A DNA stretch of 64,000 nucleotides from Oscillospiraceae bacterium (GCA_020025295.1 JAHHSJ010000005.1:1-64000); one strand, 5' to 3'; positions 50,455 through 58,758 are shown, counted from the first letter of the stretch. The notes: generated from the letters alone by a model not told the origin. Made by a program: numbers and translations.

Positions 50455-51206
50455 GCCACCTCCTGTTCTGCGGAACGATCCTTGTAAACACCAAGGGGAT
50501 AGTAGGGGAGCATATCACTTTCCACCCATTCCAGTGCCTGCTGGGGAGACATACCCCAGTTGGTGGGACAGGCGGAAACCACCTCGACCAGAGAGAAGCC
50601 CTTGCCGTCGATCTGGTTCAGGAAGGCCTTCTGAATGACCTGCTTGGCGTGTTTTACATTCTTTACATTGTTCACAGCCACCCGGGCGACAAACTCCGGG
50701 CCTTCCAGAGTGGACAGCATCTCGCAGACCTTGATGGGCCAGCCGCAGTGGTTCACATCACGGCCGTAGGGGCTGGTCTGGGTCACCTGACCGGGCAGAG
50801 AGGTGGGAGCCATCTGACCGCCGGTCATGCCGTAAATGGCGTTGTTGACGAAGATGACGGTGATATTTTCGTTGCGAGCGGCGCTGTGGACGGTTTCCGC
50901 CATGCCGATGGAGGCTAAATCGCCGTCGCCCTGATAGGTAAACACCACATTTTCCGGACGGCAGCGCTTGATGCCGGTGGCGACCGCCGGAGCACGGCCG
51001 TGGGGAGTTTCAATCATGTCACAGGCGAAGTAATCGTAAGCCATAACCGCACAGCCGACCGGAGCCACACCGATGGTCTTGCCCTCAATGCCCAAGGTGT
51101 CCATGGCCTCGGCAACCAGACGGTGGATGATGCCGTGGGGACAGCCTGGGCAGTAGTGCAGCGGCACATCCAAGAGGGCGTGGGGTCGATCAAATACAAC
51201 GGCCAT
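50445..51206 (-). CDS. 2-oxoacid:ferredoxin oxidoreductase, TPP-binding beta subunit
   Basis: A 253-residue subunit with HYCPGCPHGIIHRL at the N-terminus, the GDGD diphosphate motif (TYQGDGDLASIG) and NNAIYGMTGGQMAPT, the pattern of KorB/VorA/IorB-like TPP subunits. It decarboxylates the 2-oxoacid or, in reverse, carboxylates an acyl-CoA with reduced ferredoxin. The ATG at 51206 has AGGAG upstream; longer in-frame extension is inside the alpha gene. Confidence 0.93.
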   Translation of the reverse strand: MAVVFDRPHALLDVPLHYCPGCPHGIIHRLVAEAMDTLGIEGKTIGVAPVGCAVMAYDYFACDMIETPHGRAPAVATGIKRCRPENVVFTYQGDGDLASIGMAETVHSAARNENITVIFVNNAIYGMTGGQMAPTSLPGQVTQTSPYGRDVNHCGWPIKVCEMLSTLEGPEFVARVAVNNVKNVKHAKQVIQKAFLNQIDGKGFSLVEVVSACPTNWGMSPQQALEWVESDMLPYYPLGVYKDRSAEQEVACK

Positions 51207-51208
51207 AA

Positions 51209-52270
51209 TCAGAATTCTCCTTTCTGGGCACGGCGGATGGATTCCAGCACCTGATCCGGGCTGGGGATCATGCCGCCGCATCGGTTGCAGAGGGCAACCG
51301 GCTTTTTGCACTGGGTGGCAAGGCGGATGTCCTCGATCATCTGCCCCATGCTGAGTTCCACGGAGAGGAACCCCTTCACCTTGTCTGCCGCAGCCAGCAG
51401 GGGTTTGGTGGGGAAGGGCCACAGGGTGATGGGTCGGATCAATCCCACCTTAATGCCTTCTTCCCGGGCGGCGACGATGGCGTTCTTTGCCACACGGGCG
51501 GCGATGCCGAAGGCTACTACGCAGAGCTCTGCGTCCTCCATCTGGTATTCCTCCCACATGGTTTCGTTTTCCTCAACCTGCTTGTAGCGCTCATAACGCT
51601 GGAAGTTCTTCTGTTCCAGCTCTGCGGGGCTGAGGTACAGGGAGTTGACCACATGGTGTTCCCGTTTGCCTTCGGTGCCGGTGAGTTCCCAAGGTTTATC
51701 ATAGGTTTCGATTTCCACATCTTCAAAGGAGATAGGCTCCATCATCTGACCAATGGTGCCGTCGGCCAGAATCATGGCGGTCATGCGGTATTTGTCCGCC
51801 AGATTGAACCCCTTGACCGTCAGGCTTGCCATCTCCTGCACCGAGGCCGGCGCCAGCACGATCATCCGGTAGTCGCCGTGACCGCCGCCCTTGGTGGCTT
51901 GAAAGTAATCGGACTGGGAGGGCTGGATGCCGCCCAGACCGGGACCGCCTCGCTGGACATTGACCACAAAGGCAGGAACATCGGAACCGGCGATGTAGCT
52001 CAGTCCCTCGGTTTTCAGGGAGATGCCGGGGCTGGAAGAGGAGGTCATCGCCCGCATGCCGGCGGAAGATGCGCCGTAGACCATGTTGATGGATGCGATC
52101 TCACTCTCTGCCTGTAAAAAGACGCCGCCGATCTTGGGCATTTTCTTTGCCATGTAGGCGGCAATTTCTGTCTGGGGGGTGATGGGATAGCCGAAGTAGT
52201 GGCGGCAGCCGGCCCGGATGGCGGCTTCTGCAATGGCTTCGTTGCCCTTCATCAATACTCGTTCTGCCAT
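51209..52270 (-). CDS. 2-oxoacid:ferredoxin oxidoreductase, alpha subunit (VorB-like)
   Basis: A 353-residue subunit with MKGNEAIAEAAIRAGCRHYFGYPITPQTEI, EIASINMVYGASSAGMRAMTSSSSPGISLKTEG and FVVNVQRGGPGLGG, as in VorB (3-methyl-2-oxobutanoate) and KorA (2-oxoglutarate) proteins. Its operon partners, a branched-chain aminotransferase and an acyl-CoA ligase, favour branched-chain 2-oxoacids. The ATG at 52270 has AAGGTGG 5 nt upstream; a GTG at 52279 is possible. Confidence 0.93.
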   Translation of the reverse strand: MAERVLMKGNEAIAEAAIRAGCRHYFGYPITPQTEIAAYMAKKMPKIGGVFLQAESEIASINMVYGASSAGMRAMTSSSSPGISLKTEGLSYIAGSDVPAFVVNVQRGGPGLGGIQPSQSDYFQATKGGGHGDYRMIVLAPASVQEMASLTVKGFNLADKYRMTAMILADGTIGQMMEPISFEDVEIETYDKPWELTGTEGKREHHVVNSLYLSPAELEQKNFQRYERYKQVEENETMWEEYQMEDAELCVVAFGIAARVAKNAIVAAREEGIKVGLIRPITLWPFPTKPLLAAADKVKGFLSVELSMGQMIEDIRLATQCKKPVALCNRCGGMIPSPDQVLESIRRAQKGEF

Positions 52271-52280
52271 GGGAGCCACC

Positions 52281-52487
52281 TTACCTTTCTACCTTGATGA
52301 TACAGTCGGGACACATGGTTGCGCAGAAGGCGCAGCCGATGCACTGTTCCGGAGCGGTCATCACCGCCGGGGAATAGCCTTTGGCGTTGATTTTGCCGTT
52401 GGCAATCGCAAGAATGCCCTTGGGGCAGGCGTTGACGCACAGCCCGCAGCCCTTACATTGATCTTCTCGAAATGTTACTTTAGCCAT
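52281..52487 (-). CDS. 2-oxoacid:ferredoxin oxidoreductase, ferredoxin-like delta subunit
   Basis: A 68-residue polypeptide with two 4Fe-4S motifs, CKGCGLCVNACP and CIGCAFCATMCP. It carries electrons between the TPP site and external ferredoxin. AGGAGG lies 6-11 nt before the start. It is first of the four oxidoreductase genes. Confidence 0.95.
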   Translation of the reverse strand: MAKVTFREDQCKGCGLCVNACPKGILAIANGKINAKGYSPAVMTAPEQCIGCAFCATMCPDCIIKVER

Positions 52488-52508
52488 TTGAGTTCCTCCT
52501 TCGGCTGG

Positions 52509-53213
52509 TTATCCCCACAGAGGCCGATTTTGCGGCTTCTGTTCCGGTAAGTCAAAGTATTTTGCCTGCAAATGAAGCGGCAGTAGATTGGGCAGAACGC
52601 CCTTCAAGTCCTCAGCCACATCCGATCGCACCGTGTGCAAAAACACGGGGAGGTGACTGCGCTCGGACAGTGCGTGGATGAAATCCAGAGAGTCCAGCAC
52701 CGTCTGGGGAGTGGTTTCGCTGCCCAGATTGGAGTTGTTTACAATATCAGTGAATTTCAGACCGCAGGCCGTTTCAATTTCTTCCATGACCTCCAGTGCA
52801 TCCTCCGGCGTCCGGGTCAACGGGCGGTAGCAGTTGGCTACAAAGACCATGCGGTAGTTGTTTTCTTCTAAGATGAAGGGGGTGTAGCGCCCCAGCGCAT
52901 AGGCCCCACGATCGTCGCCGCCGATGTCCATGATGCCCCAAGTGTTCCGGTCCTCTACCAGACGGTAGGCTTCCGCCGGCAGAGCGGGTAAATCCACATT
53001 GGAGTTGGCAAACTGGGGCGAAATCAGGTCTACACCGGCCTGTGCCAGCGTGTCGGCACTGTCTTTTGTGCGGAAATAGGGGTTCACAATGTCCAGATCT
53101 GCGATGCAGACATTCTTACCCAGCTCCGCCAGATGCAGGGCGTAGTTGACGGCAATATTGGTTTTTCCGGAGCCGTAGTGCCCTGCAAAGAGGGTCAGTC
53201 GTTTGTGTTCCAT
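52509..53213 (-). CDS. ParA/MinD-like P-loop ATPase
   Basis: A 234-residue SIMIBI-class NTPase with Walker A GHYGSGKTN (12-20), a switch I-like DLDIVNPYFRTKD and switch II MDIGGDDRGAYAL. It lacks membrane segments. Similar ATPases sit beside ferredoxin oxidoreductase genes in Clostridia; roles such as metal cluster delivery or complex assembly are plausible but unproven. It sits between the acyl-CoA synthetase fusion gene and the ferredoxin subunit gene, with short gaps, clearly in the same operon. Confidence 0.8.
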   Translation of the reverse strand: MEHKRLTLFAGHYGSGKTNIAVNYALHLAELGKNVCIADLDIVNPYFRTKDSADTLAQAGVDLISPQFANSNVDLPALPAEAYRLVEDRNTWGIMDIGGDDRGAYALGRYTPFILEENNYRMVFVANCYRPLTRTPEDALEVMEEIETACGLKFTDIVNNSNLGSETTPQTVLDSLDFIHALSERSHLPVFLHTVRSDVAEDLKGVLPNLLPLHLQAKYFDLPEQKPQNRPLWG

Positions 53214-53230
53214 GTCGTTTCCTCCGGCGC

Positions 53231-55498
53231 TTACAGCTGATTGCGGATGATCTTTCCGCTGATGGTCTTAGGCAGGCTGTCCCGGAACTCCACGATTCTG
53301 GGGTACTTGTAGGGAGCCGTGTGCTGCTTGACATAGGTCTGGATTTCCTTCTTGAGCTCCTCCGAAGGCTGCTTGCCTTCCACCAGCACGATGCTGGCTT
53401 TCACGACCTGTCCTCGTACCTCATCCGGAGCGGCAGATACGCCGCATTCCAGCACATAGGGCAGCTCCATGATGGTGCTTTCGATCTCAAAGGGCCCGAT
53501 GCGGTAGCCGGAGGACTTGATTACATCGTCCGCACGGCTGACATACCAGTAGTAGCCATCCTCATCCCGCCAAGCCAAATCGCCGGTGTGATACAGGCCG
53601 TCGTGCCAGACGGCACGGGTCTTTTCCGGGTCCTGATAGTAACCCAAAAACACGCCGCAGGAAGGTTCGCCGTCGGTGTGGATGACGATTTCGCCGTTGA
53701 CGCCGTCGGGGACGGTGTTTCCGTCGGCATCCACCAGATCGATGCCGTAGCCGGGGATGGGCTTGCCCATAGCGCCGGGCTTGAGCATCATGCCGCGCAG
53801 GCTGGCGATGCCGAGGGTCATCTCGGTCTGACCGAAGCCCTGCGCGATCTGCAATCCGGTGGCCTTCTCGAACTGATAGAATACCTCCGGATTGAGAGCC
53901 TCGCCGGCGGTGGTGGCGTGCTGGATGGAGGAGAGATCGTAGTGGCTCAGATCCTGCTTGATGAGCATGCGGTACATGGTGGGGGGCGCACAGAAGGAAG
54001 TGATGTGATACTTGGCAAACATGGGGAGAATCTTCTCTGCGTCGAAGCGGTCGAAGTCGTAGGTGAATACGGCGCTCTCGCACAGCCACTGACCGTAAAG
54101 CTTGCCCCACAGGGCTTTGCCCCAGCCGGTTTCGGAGATAGTGAAGTGCAGTCCGTCCCGGTCCGCCATCTGCCAGTACTTGGCGGTGACGAAGTGGCCC
54201 AGAGCGTACTTGTAGGAGTGCATGGCGATTTTGGGATAGCCGGTGGTGCCGGAGGTGAAGAACATCAGCATCGGGTCGTTGCCACAGGGAGCATCCTCGG
54301 TCCGGAGATAACGGCGGCTGAACAGGCTGTACTCTTCATCGTAGTTGTGCCAGCCCGCTCGGGAACCGCCCACCAGAATCTTGGTCATGGGGGGGCCCAC
54401 CTGCTGCTCTGCCAGTTCCGCCTGATGGGCGGTGTCACCGTCGGCGGTGCAAAGGATAGCGCTGACGCCGGCCGATTGAAAACGGTAGGTGAAGTCGTGT
54501 TCCACCAGCTGATTGGTGGCGGGGATGGCGATGGCACCCAGCTTGTGCAGACCAAGGATGGCGAACCAGAACTGATAGTGCCGCTTGAGTACCAGCATCA
54601 CCCGGTCGCCTCGTTTGATGCCGAGGGACTTGAAGTAGTTTGCGCTCTGGGAGGAGGCGTCCTTCATGTCCTTGAAGGTGAAACGGCGCTCAGTCAAGTC
54701 GTTTGCCACATAGAGCATGGCCAATTTGTCCGGCTCTCTCCGGGCAATGGCGTCCACCGTGTCAAAGGCGAAGTTGTAGGAGTTTTCGTCCTCAAAGTGC
54801 AGTCTCTTCAGCATGCCGTTCTCGTCCTCCTCCGGGTGGACGAACTTCTGGCACAGCAGCGGCTTACCGGACTTGTTGAAGCGGCTCTGACCGATGTAGA
54901 GCGGCTGGTCGGTGGTCTCGCTGACCATGATGATGGAAACGAATACGCAGTCCCGACCGTCGATGGCGATCATGCCGTGGGGGGTGGAGGACTTGTAGAA
55001 GATGCTGTCGCCTTCTCGCAGGACTTCCTCGTGCTCGCCCACCCGGACTCGGAGGGAGCCTTTCAGTACCAGGTTGAATTCCTGTCCGGCGTGGGTGGTG
55101 GTGTGGATGGGCTGATTCTGGAGTTCATCGGAGTATTCGTAGGTGACCCAGTAGGGGGTAGCCAGCTTCTTGCGGAAGAGAGGGGCCATGTCCTGAACGG
55201 TGATGCCGTCTTCGCTGGCGGTGACCAGACCCTTGCCCTTTCTCGTCACGGTGTAGCCGGTCAGCTTGGCACTGTGTCCTTCCAGCAAATCGGTGATTTC
55301 CAAACCGAACACTTTGGCACACTTGTGCATAAAGGTGAAGGGCAAGTCCGTAGTGCCGGATTCATACTGCCGGTACTGCTCTTCGGTATTTTCAGTCAGC
55401 TCTGCCATTTTCCGGATGCTGTAACCTAGAATGTCACGCATCTCCCGGATTCGAAGGGCAATCTCCATCAACTGATTGGTCGTAGACTGTTTACTCAT
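53231..55498 (-). CDS. XRE-cupin-acyl-CoA synthetase fusion protein
   Basis: A 755-residue three-part protein. Residues 9-70 are an XRE helix-turn-helix (RIREMRDILGYSIRKMAELTENTEEQYRQYESG). Residues about 110-200 are a cupin (HTTTHAGQEFNLVLKGSLRVRVG, SIFYKSSTPHGM). Residues about 225-755 form an acyl-CoA synthetase with the P-loop FFTSGTTGYPK, IAQGFGQTEMT, YHTGDLAWRDEDGYYWYVSRADDVIK and a terminal PKTISGKIIR with the catalytic Lys. The first two parts alone look like an XRE-cupin regulator. The enzyme probably activates short or branched fatty acids to CoA esters. AAAGGATG precedes the ATG. It is the first gene behind the T-box. Confidence 0.9.
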   Translation of the reverse strand: MSKQSTTNQLMEIALRIREMRDILGYSIRKMAELTENTEEQYRQYESGTTDLPFTFMHKCAKVFGLEITDLLEGHSAKLTGYTVTRKGKGLVTASEDGITVQDMAPLFRKKLATPYWVTYEYSDELQNQPIHTTTHAGQEFNLVLKGSLRVRVGEHEEVLREGDSIFYKSSTPHGMIAIDGRDCVFVSIIMVSETTDQPLYIGQSRFNKSGKPLLCQKFVHPEEDENGMLKRLHFEDENSYNFAFDTVDAIARREPDKLAMLYVANDLTERRFTFKDMKDASSQSANYFKSLGIKRGDRVMLVLKRHYQFWFAILGLHKLGAIAIPATNQLVEHDFTYRFQSAGVSAILCTADGDTAHQAELAEQQVGPPMTKILVGGSRAGWHNYDEEYSLFSRRYLRTEDAPCGNDPMLMFFTSGTTGYPKIAMHSYKYALGHFVTAKYWQMADRDGLHFTISETGWGKALWGKLYGQWLCESAVFTYDFDRFDAEKILPMFAKYHITSFCAPPTMYRMLIKQDLSHYDLSSIQHATTAGEALNPEVFYQFEKATGLQIAQGFGQTEMTLGIASLRGMMLKPGAMGKPIPGYGIDLVDADGNTVPDGVNGEIVIHTDGEPSCGVFLGYYQDPEKTRAVWHDGLYHTGDLAWRDEDGYYWYVSRADDVIKSSGYRIGPFEIESTIMELPYVLECGVSAAPDEVRGQVVKASIVLVEGKQPSEELKKEIQTYVKQHTAPYKYPRIVEFRDSLPKTISGKIIRNQL

Positions 55499-55523
55499 GG
55501 CAGTTTCATCCTTTCTGTGACAA

Positions 55524-55562
55524 TAAAAAAACTCGTCTCAAGATTAAATCTTGAGACGAGTT
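55524..55562 (-). terminator. T-box terminator hairpin
   Basis: A perfect 15-bp stem (55530-55544, 55548-55562) with loop TAA exits on the minus strand into TTTTTT. It is the regulated terminator of the leader. Confidence 0.93.
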
Positions 55563-55805
55563 AAAATTCACCCGCGGTACCACTCAATTTGCGGCCTAGG
55601 CCGCCACTTCAGACTCCAACAAGCCCTATCCCTTAACGCGGGCAGACGGGAGGAGTCTACTGGGGCAAACCGTTCGGTCCTCCGGCTCAGAAGTGATAGG
55701 TACTTGGAAGGGGAAAACATCGGCTCACACCACCCGCCGACTCTCTGAAGCTTTCGCAATTCCGACCGTCTTCATCAACGCCTTTTTGTTATCTCGGTAA
55801 TGATT
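55524..55805 (-). promoter_or_regulatory. T-box riboswitch leader
   Basis: On the minus strand the leader contains AGAGAGTCGG with GGTGGTGTGAGCC (stem I, plus 55719-55746), the conserved T-box sequence TGAGTGGTACCGCGGG (complement of plus 55571-55586) and an intrinsic terminator (55530-55562). It pairs with the acceptor end of an uncharged tRNA to allow read-through. The best specifier candidate is AUC (isoleucine) at 55697-55695, just before A-C-U-U-C-U-G-A-G-C; neighbouring registers CAC or ACU are not excluded. Confidence 0.93.
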
Positions 55806-55811
55806 GTGACA

Positions 55812-55840
55812 ACTTTACCACTTGCAAAAAAGCTTGTCAA
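55812..55840 (-). promoter_or_regulatory. Promoter of the T-box operon
   Basis: Minus-strand TTGACA (55840-55835), 17 bp, TAAAGT (55817-55812). Transcription would start near 55805, at the 5' edge of the T-box leader. Confidence 0.75.
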
Positions 55841-56130
55841 GCGTTTTTTGCAGAGAATTTTTTCGACATCGGACGGGCTGAATTTCCGAAAAGAGAACAA
55901 TTGTTGCCCTGAATGGACAGAAGAATTTTTCTCCAATTTTGTGCAAGATGGTATAAAAATAACGAAAAATAAAAAGATTTACAACCGAAAAGTGACGCTG
56001 TTGGCGCCGCTGATTTTTTCAAAATTTGACGCCGGCTGCGGGTCAGACTGGTACGAAGTGCGAAATAAAATTTATTCATATTTCGAACTATCTTCTTCCC
56101 AGACGATGAGCTGAGTGCCCAGCGGATCGG
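55841..56130. other. AT-rich intergenic region
   Basis: No supported gene. A plus-strand open frame at 55800-56114 overlaps the T-box promoter and lacks a ribosome binding site. The minus strand here carries the tail of the broken small ORF described at 56090-56297. Confidence 0.45.
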
Positions 56131-56297
56131 CTGATTCTTCCGAAACAGAACCCTCTGCCGTGGAGCAGGAGCAATCAAATTCGCACACATCCTGTTCCTC
56201 TGACACCGGGCGAAAGGAGATAGCGATAAGCACCGGGACAGGTGCCGTGGACGGAAATCAGCGCCTTTGCCATGCAGAGCGAAGCGGTATCTCCCAT
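56090..56297 (-). pseudogene. Possible frameshifted small gene after the sortase gene
   Basis: An ATG at 56297 has ACGGAGG 9 nt upstream and opens a 40-codon frame (MGDTASLCMAKALIS...) that stops at 56175. The adjacent frame then stays open, encoding an acidic, Cys-containing stretch (SEEQDVCEFDCSCS) ending near 56090. A single frameshift would give one protein of about 70 residues. No family was recognised, so decay, sequencing error or chance are all possible. Confidence 0.3.
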
Positions 56298-56315
56298 GAT
56301 AGCGAGCCTCCGTGG

Positions 56316-57044
56316 CTATGCTGTGTCATCGTGAATCTGACCAATCAGAAGAAAACGCCCGTTCGTTGAGGCATCGGAGCAGGTGGAAAGCGTGATATAG
56401 TGCGCCTTCGGATCGGGAGCAACAGGGCGAACCAGCAGAGCGTGCTGGTTCACATAGTCCAGATACGCCGGATTTTCCTCTGGTTCTGTACTAAACAGAG
56501 TCGGATCATAGGCGTCTGCTTCCAAAAAGGCAAAGAACTCAATGGTGTGCCAACTGCCGCTGTGGAATAAGCTTCCCTCAGTGTGGGTGTTGAAAAAATC
56601 TGGGCTGCTGAACCGTTCCAAGTCGCTGAACATGCCGCCTGTTTGCAGGTGATGCCCATAGAGGATGCTGTTCCCGTCGGAGAAGTTGGGGGCATTTCGA
56701 GCGTCCAGAAAGATGCTGCCGGACAGGGAGAACTGCCCGTTCACATCGGTGTTGACATATTTTGTGTTAGTTTCCGCTTGAACCAGAGGGGTGTCGATGT
56801 GGGTTCCATCCACCGTCAGCCAGCCGAACACCTCCGGGTTGCTTGCCTGTAAATCGGCGAAGGATTGGACCGAGTCCGGCTGAGGACGGTAGGACTGGAA
56901 CACCGTCCCGTCCGCCTGTCGGCAAATCTGGGCGGAATCCCATAGCCCATACGCTCCGTACAGCAGCAAGAGCAGAAAAAAGGCTGCAATCAGCCGCTGA
57001 AGCAGAGCGTCTGCCCGTCGGAGGAGAATGCAGCCGAACCTCAT
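56316..57044 (-). CDS. Class B-like sortase
   Basis: A 242-residue membrane-anchored transpeptidase. One N-terminal membrane helix (about residues 17-36) is followed by a catalytic domain with VFGWLTVDGTHIDTPLVQ, His131 in ILYGHH, Cys222 in TLSTCS and Arg230 in NGRF, the sortase triad. It overlaps the pilin gene by 4 bp (ATGA) and most likely anchors or polymerises that protein. Confidence 0.93.
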   Translation of the reverse strand: MRFGCILLRRADALLQRLIAAFFLLLLLYGAYGLWDSAQICRQADGTVFQSYRPQPDSVQSFADLQASNPEVFGWLTVDGTHIDTPLVQAETNTKYVNTDVNGQFSLSGSIFLDARNAPNFSDGNSILYGHHLQTGGMFSDLERFSSPDFFNTHTEGSLFHSGSWHTIEFFAFLEADAYDPTLFSTEPEENPAYLDYVNQHALLVRPVAPDPKAHYITLSTCSDASTNGRFLLIGQIHDDTA

Positions 57045-58123
57045 TCACGATGAACGGAGTCTCTGCGTTTCAGCACCAACAGAAGAGTGAATGCGGCTGC
57101 GGCAGCAGCAATCAACAGGAAGAAGGGAAGCTCGTTGGTGTCGACGCCGGTGATGGGAATATCCTGATAGATGTTGACGAAAGCGGCCTTGTTGTCCTCT
57201 TCTCCCACCAGATTGTCGGTGGCGTCCGGGGAGAGGGAGGTCATGGCTTCGTCATCCATTGTGGCGTACTTGGTTTGGAACACCTGCCCGTTCTCTGTAA
57301 CGGTAACGCTGGGAATATACCCATCCTTGGCTGCAAGCTCCGTGACGACATAGCGGGTGCCGGCAGGCAAATCGTCAAAGTTCAGTTTCTGCCCGTCATA
57401 CAAAGTGAAGGCGACTTCCTGACCCACAGGGCAGCGGACTTCCACGCCGTCAGGGCCATCTGTGTGACCGATAAACTCGGTTTCGCAGGAGGTGGCAGGA
57501 GCGTTGAATTTGATGACGAAATCAAAGGAGTGCTGTTTGTTTGCCAGGTCGCCCACGGTTTCCTTGGAAATTTCCAATTGGGCCGGCTTGGAAAAGATGT
57601 TGGTAAACCGGATTTCAGACTGTTTGACGAAATCCTTTTCCGCAGTGATGGTCTGGATATAAACAGAGCCATCATACTTGTTCGCCACATACACCCGGAG
57701 CGTGTAGACATCCTCGGAGTAAGCCATGGTGCCCTCACCGGAGTAGGTGTTGGCAATCTCTTTCAGGGTGTACTCATAGAGTCCGGCGTGGGTGAAGGGA
57801 GCGAATACGATGGGGGAGGATTGGGTAATTCGAATCAGACCGGTTTCATCCTGCGTGTAGTCCGAACTGTCTCTGGCAGGATAGGTGATAGGGGCAATGG
57901 TTGCCTCGGGAGCGTCGCTAGTGACAGGGGTCAGCTCAAACTGAAAGGTGACGCAGGGGACGGAAATCCCCTCCGCCAGAACCAGTTCCTTGGTGACAAC
58001 TGCACATGCGTCCCATGGTTCGGTCCCGGTCCCGATGGTGGGTACTTCGGCAGCAGAAGCCGGGCTGCCCAGAGCCAACACCATCGCAAGGGCAAGGAAA
58101 AGTGCGTGAAGCTTTTTCTTCAT
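57041..58123 (-). CDS. Sortase-anchored pilin-like surface protein
   Basis: A 360-residue secreted protein. The signal peptide ends near residue 24 (SPASAAE). Two Ig-like pilin domains follow: the first (about 35-185) contains YEYTLKEI and YTLRVYVANKYDGSVYIQ, as in Spy0128-type major pilins; the second (about 190-320) is Cna_B/SpaA-like, with SFDFVIKFNAPA and PAGTRYVVTEL. The C-terminus has IPITG (322-326), a hydrophobic helix and a basic tail, a sorting signal of the LPxTG kind with Ile for Leu. Isopeptide-forming Lys, Asn and Glu residues are plausible but not verified. Confidence 0.9.
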   Translation of the reverse strand: MKKKLHALFLALAMVLALGSPASAAEVPTIGTGTEPWDACAVVTKELVLAEGISVPCVTFQFELTPVTSDAPEATIAPITYPARDSSDYTQDETGLIRITQSSPIVFAPFTHAGLYEYTLKEIANTYSGEGTMAYSEDVYTLRVYVANKYDGSVYIQTITAEKDFVKQSEIRFTNIFSKPAQLEISKETVGDLANKQHSFDFVIKFNAPATSCETEFIGHTDGPDGVEVRCPVGQEVAFTLYDGQKLNFDDLPAGTRYVVTELAAKDGYIPSVTVTENGQVFQTKYATMDDEAMTSLSPDATDNLVGEEDNKAAFVNIYQDIPITGVDTNELPFFLLIAAAAAAFTLLLVLKRRDSVHRE

Positions 58124-58185
58124 AAAAAGAGTCCTTTCTGAAATCTTTTGTTCCCTTTGTGGGGGAAAGGAAGTGAAATCAAATC

Positions 58186-58716
58186 TCAGAACCCTCTGCG
58201 GCGGAGAAGGGTGATGACCAGCCCTTTGATCTCCTCTGCAGATACGGTACCGTAACTGCGGCTGTCTTTGGATTGAGGACGGTTATCGCTCAGAACAAAG
58301 AATTCCCCCGGCGGCACTGTGACAGGGAAGGAGCTGCCCTCTGTGTAGGGCAGCGTTTCCGTGGAAATGTCCGGCTCTTGCTGCAAGTAACCGTTGATTT
58401 GCAGACCGGCTTCCGTCAGGTCAACCACATCACCTCCCATAGCTACAATTCTTTGGATTTGGAGTTCCCCGTCCTTCTCCAGCACCACCACATCCCGGGG
58501 GCGGTATTCTTGCTGAAGGCGATAGTAAAAGACCAGATCGCCGTCCTTGCAGGCCGGATGCATTCTGCTGTCGCTGCAACGGAAAAGGCCAAAGACAAAC
58601 AGAAACATTCCGGCGATAAATAGAACAAAAATGGCAGCTTTCAGGAGAAAAAATCGCAGTTCGTGTTGGAAAGAACGCGTTTCTGCCGGAGTGCAGACAA
58701 AACCGGATTCAGACAT
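58186..58716 (-). CDS. Signal peptidase I homologue, probably non-catalytic (SipA-like)
   Basis: A 176-residue membrane protein with an N-terminal helix (about 26-46) and the S26 peptidase fold. The box usually reading S-M-x-P is R51-M-H-P, and the I-K-R-V box with catalytic Lys is I-Q88-R-I, so both members of the Ser-Lys dyad look replaced. SDNRPQSKDSRSYG and the family-typical end VITLLRRRGF are intact. In group A streptococcal pilus loci the SipA protein lacks these residues and acts as a chaperone. The ATG at 58716 has AAGGGG 8 nt upstream. The pilin gene follows. Confidence 0.85.
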   Translation of the reverse strand: MSESGFVCTPAETRSFQHELRFFLLKAAIFVLFIAGMFLFVFGLFRCSDSRMHPACKDGDLVFYYRLQQEYRPRDVVVLEKDGELQIQRIVAMGGDVVDLTEAGLQINGYLQQEPDISTETLPYTEGSSFPVTVPPGEFFVLSDNRPQSKDSRSYGTVSAEEIKGLVITLLRRRGF

Positions 58717-58758
58717 GGCAGCATCCCCTTGTTCCATCCTGTACAGCAAACGGTGACA

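Noticed and set aside
53321..55429. 702-codon open frame on the plus strand
   Set aside because: Antisense shadow of the XRE-cupin-acyl-CoA synthetase gene, produced by GC-rich third positions.
55800..56114. Plus-strand ORF of 104 codons
   Set aside because: It overlaps the T-box operon promoter, lacks a ribosome binding site and has an AT-rich, Lys/Phe-biased composition typical of intergenic DNA.
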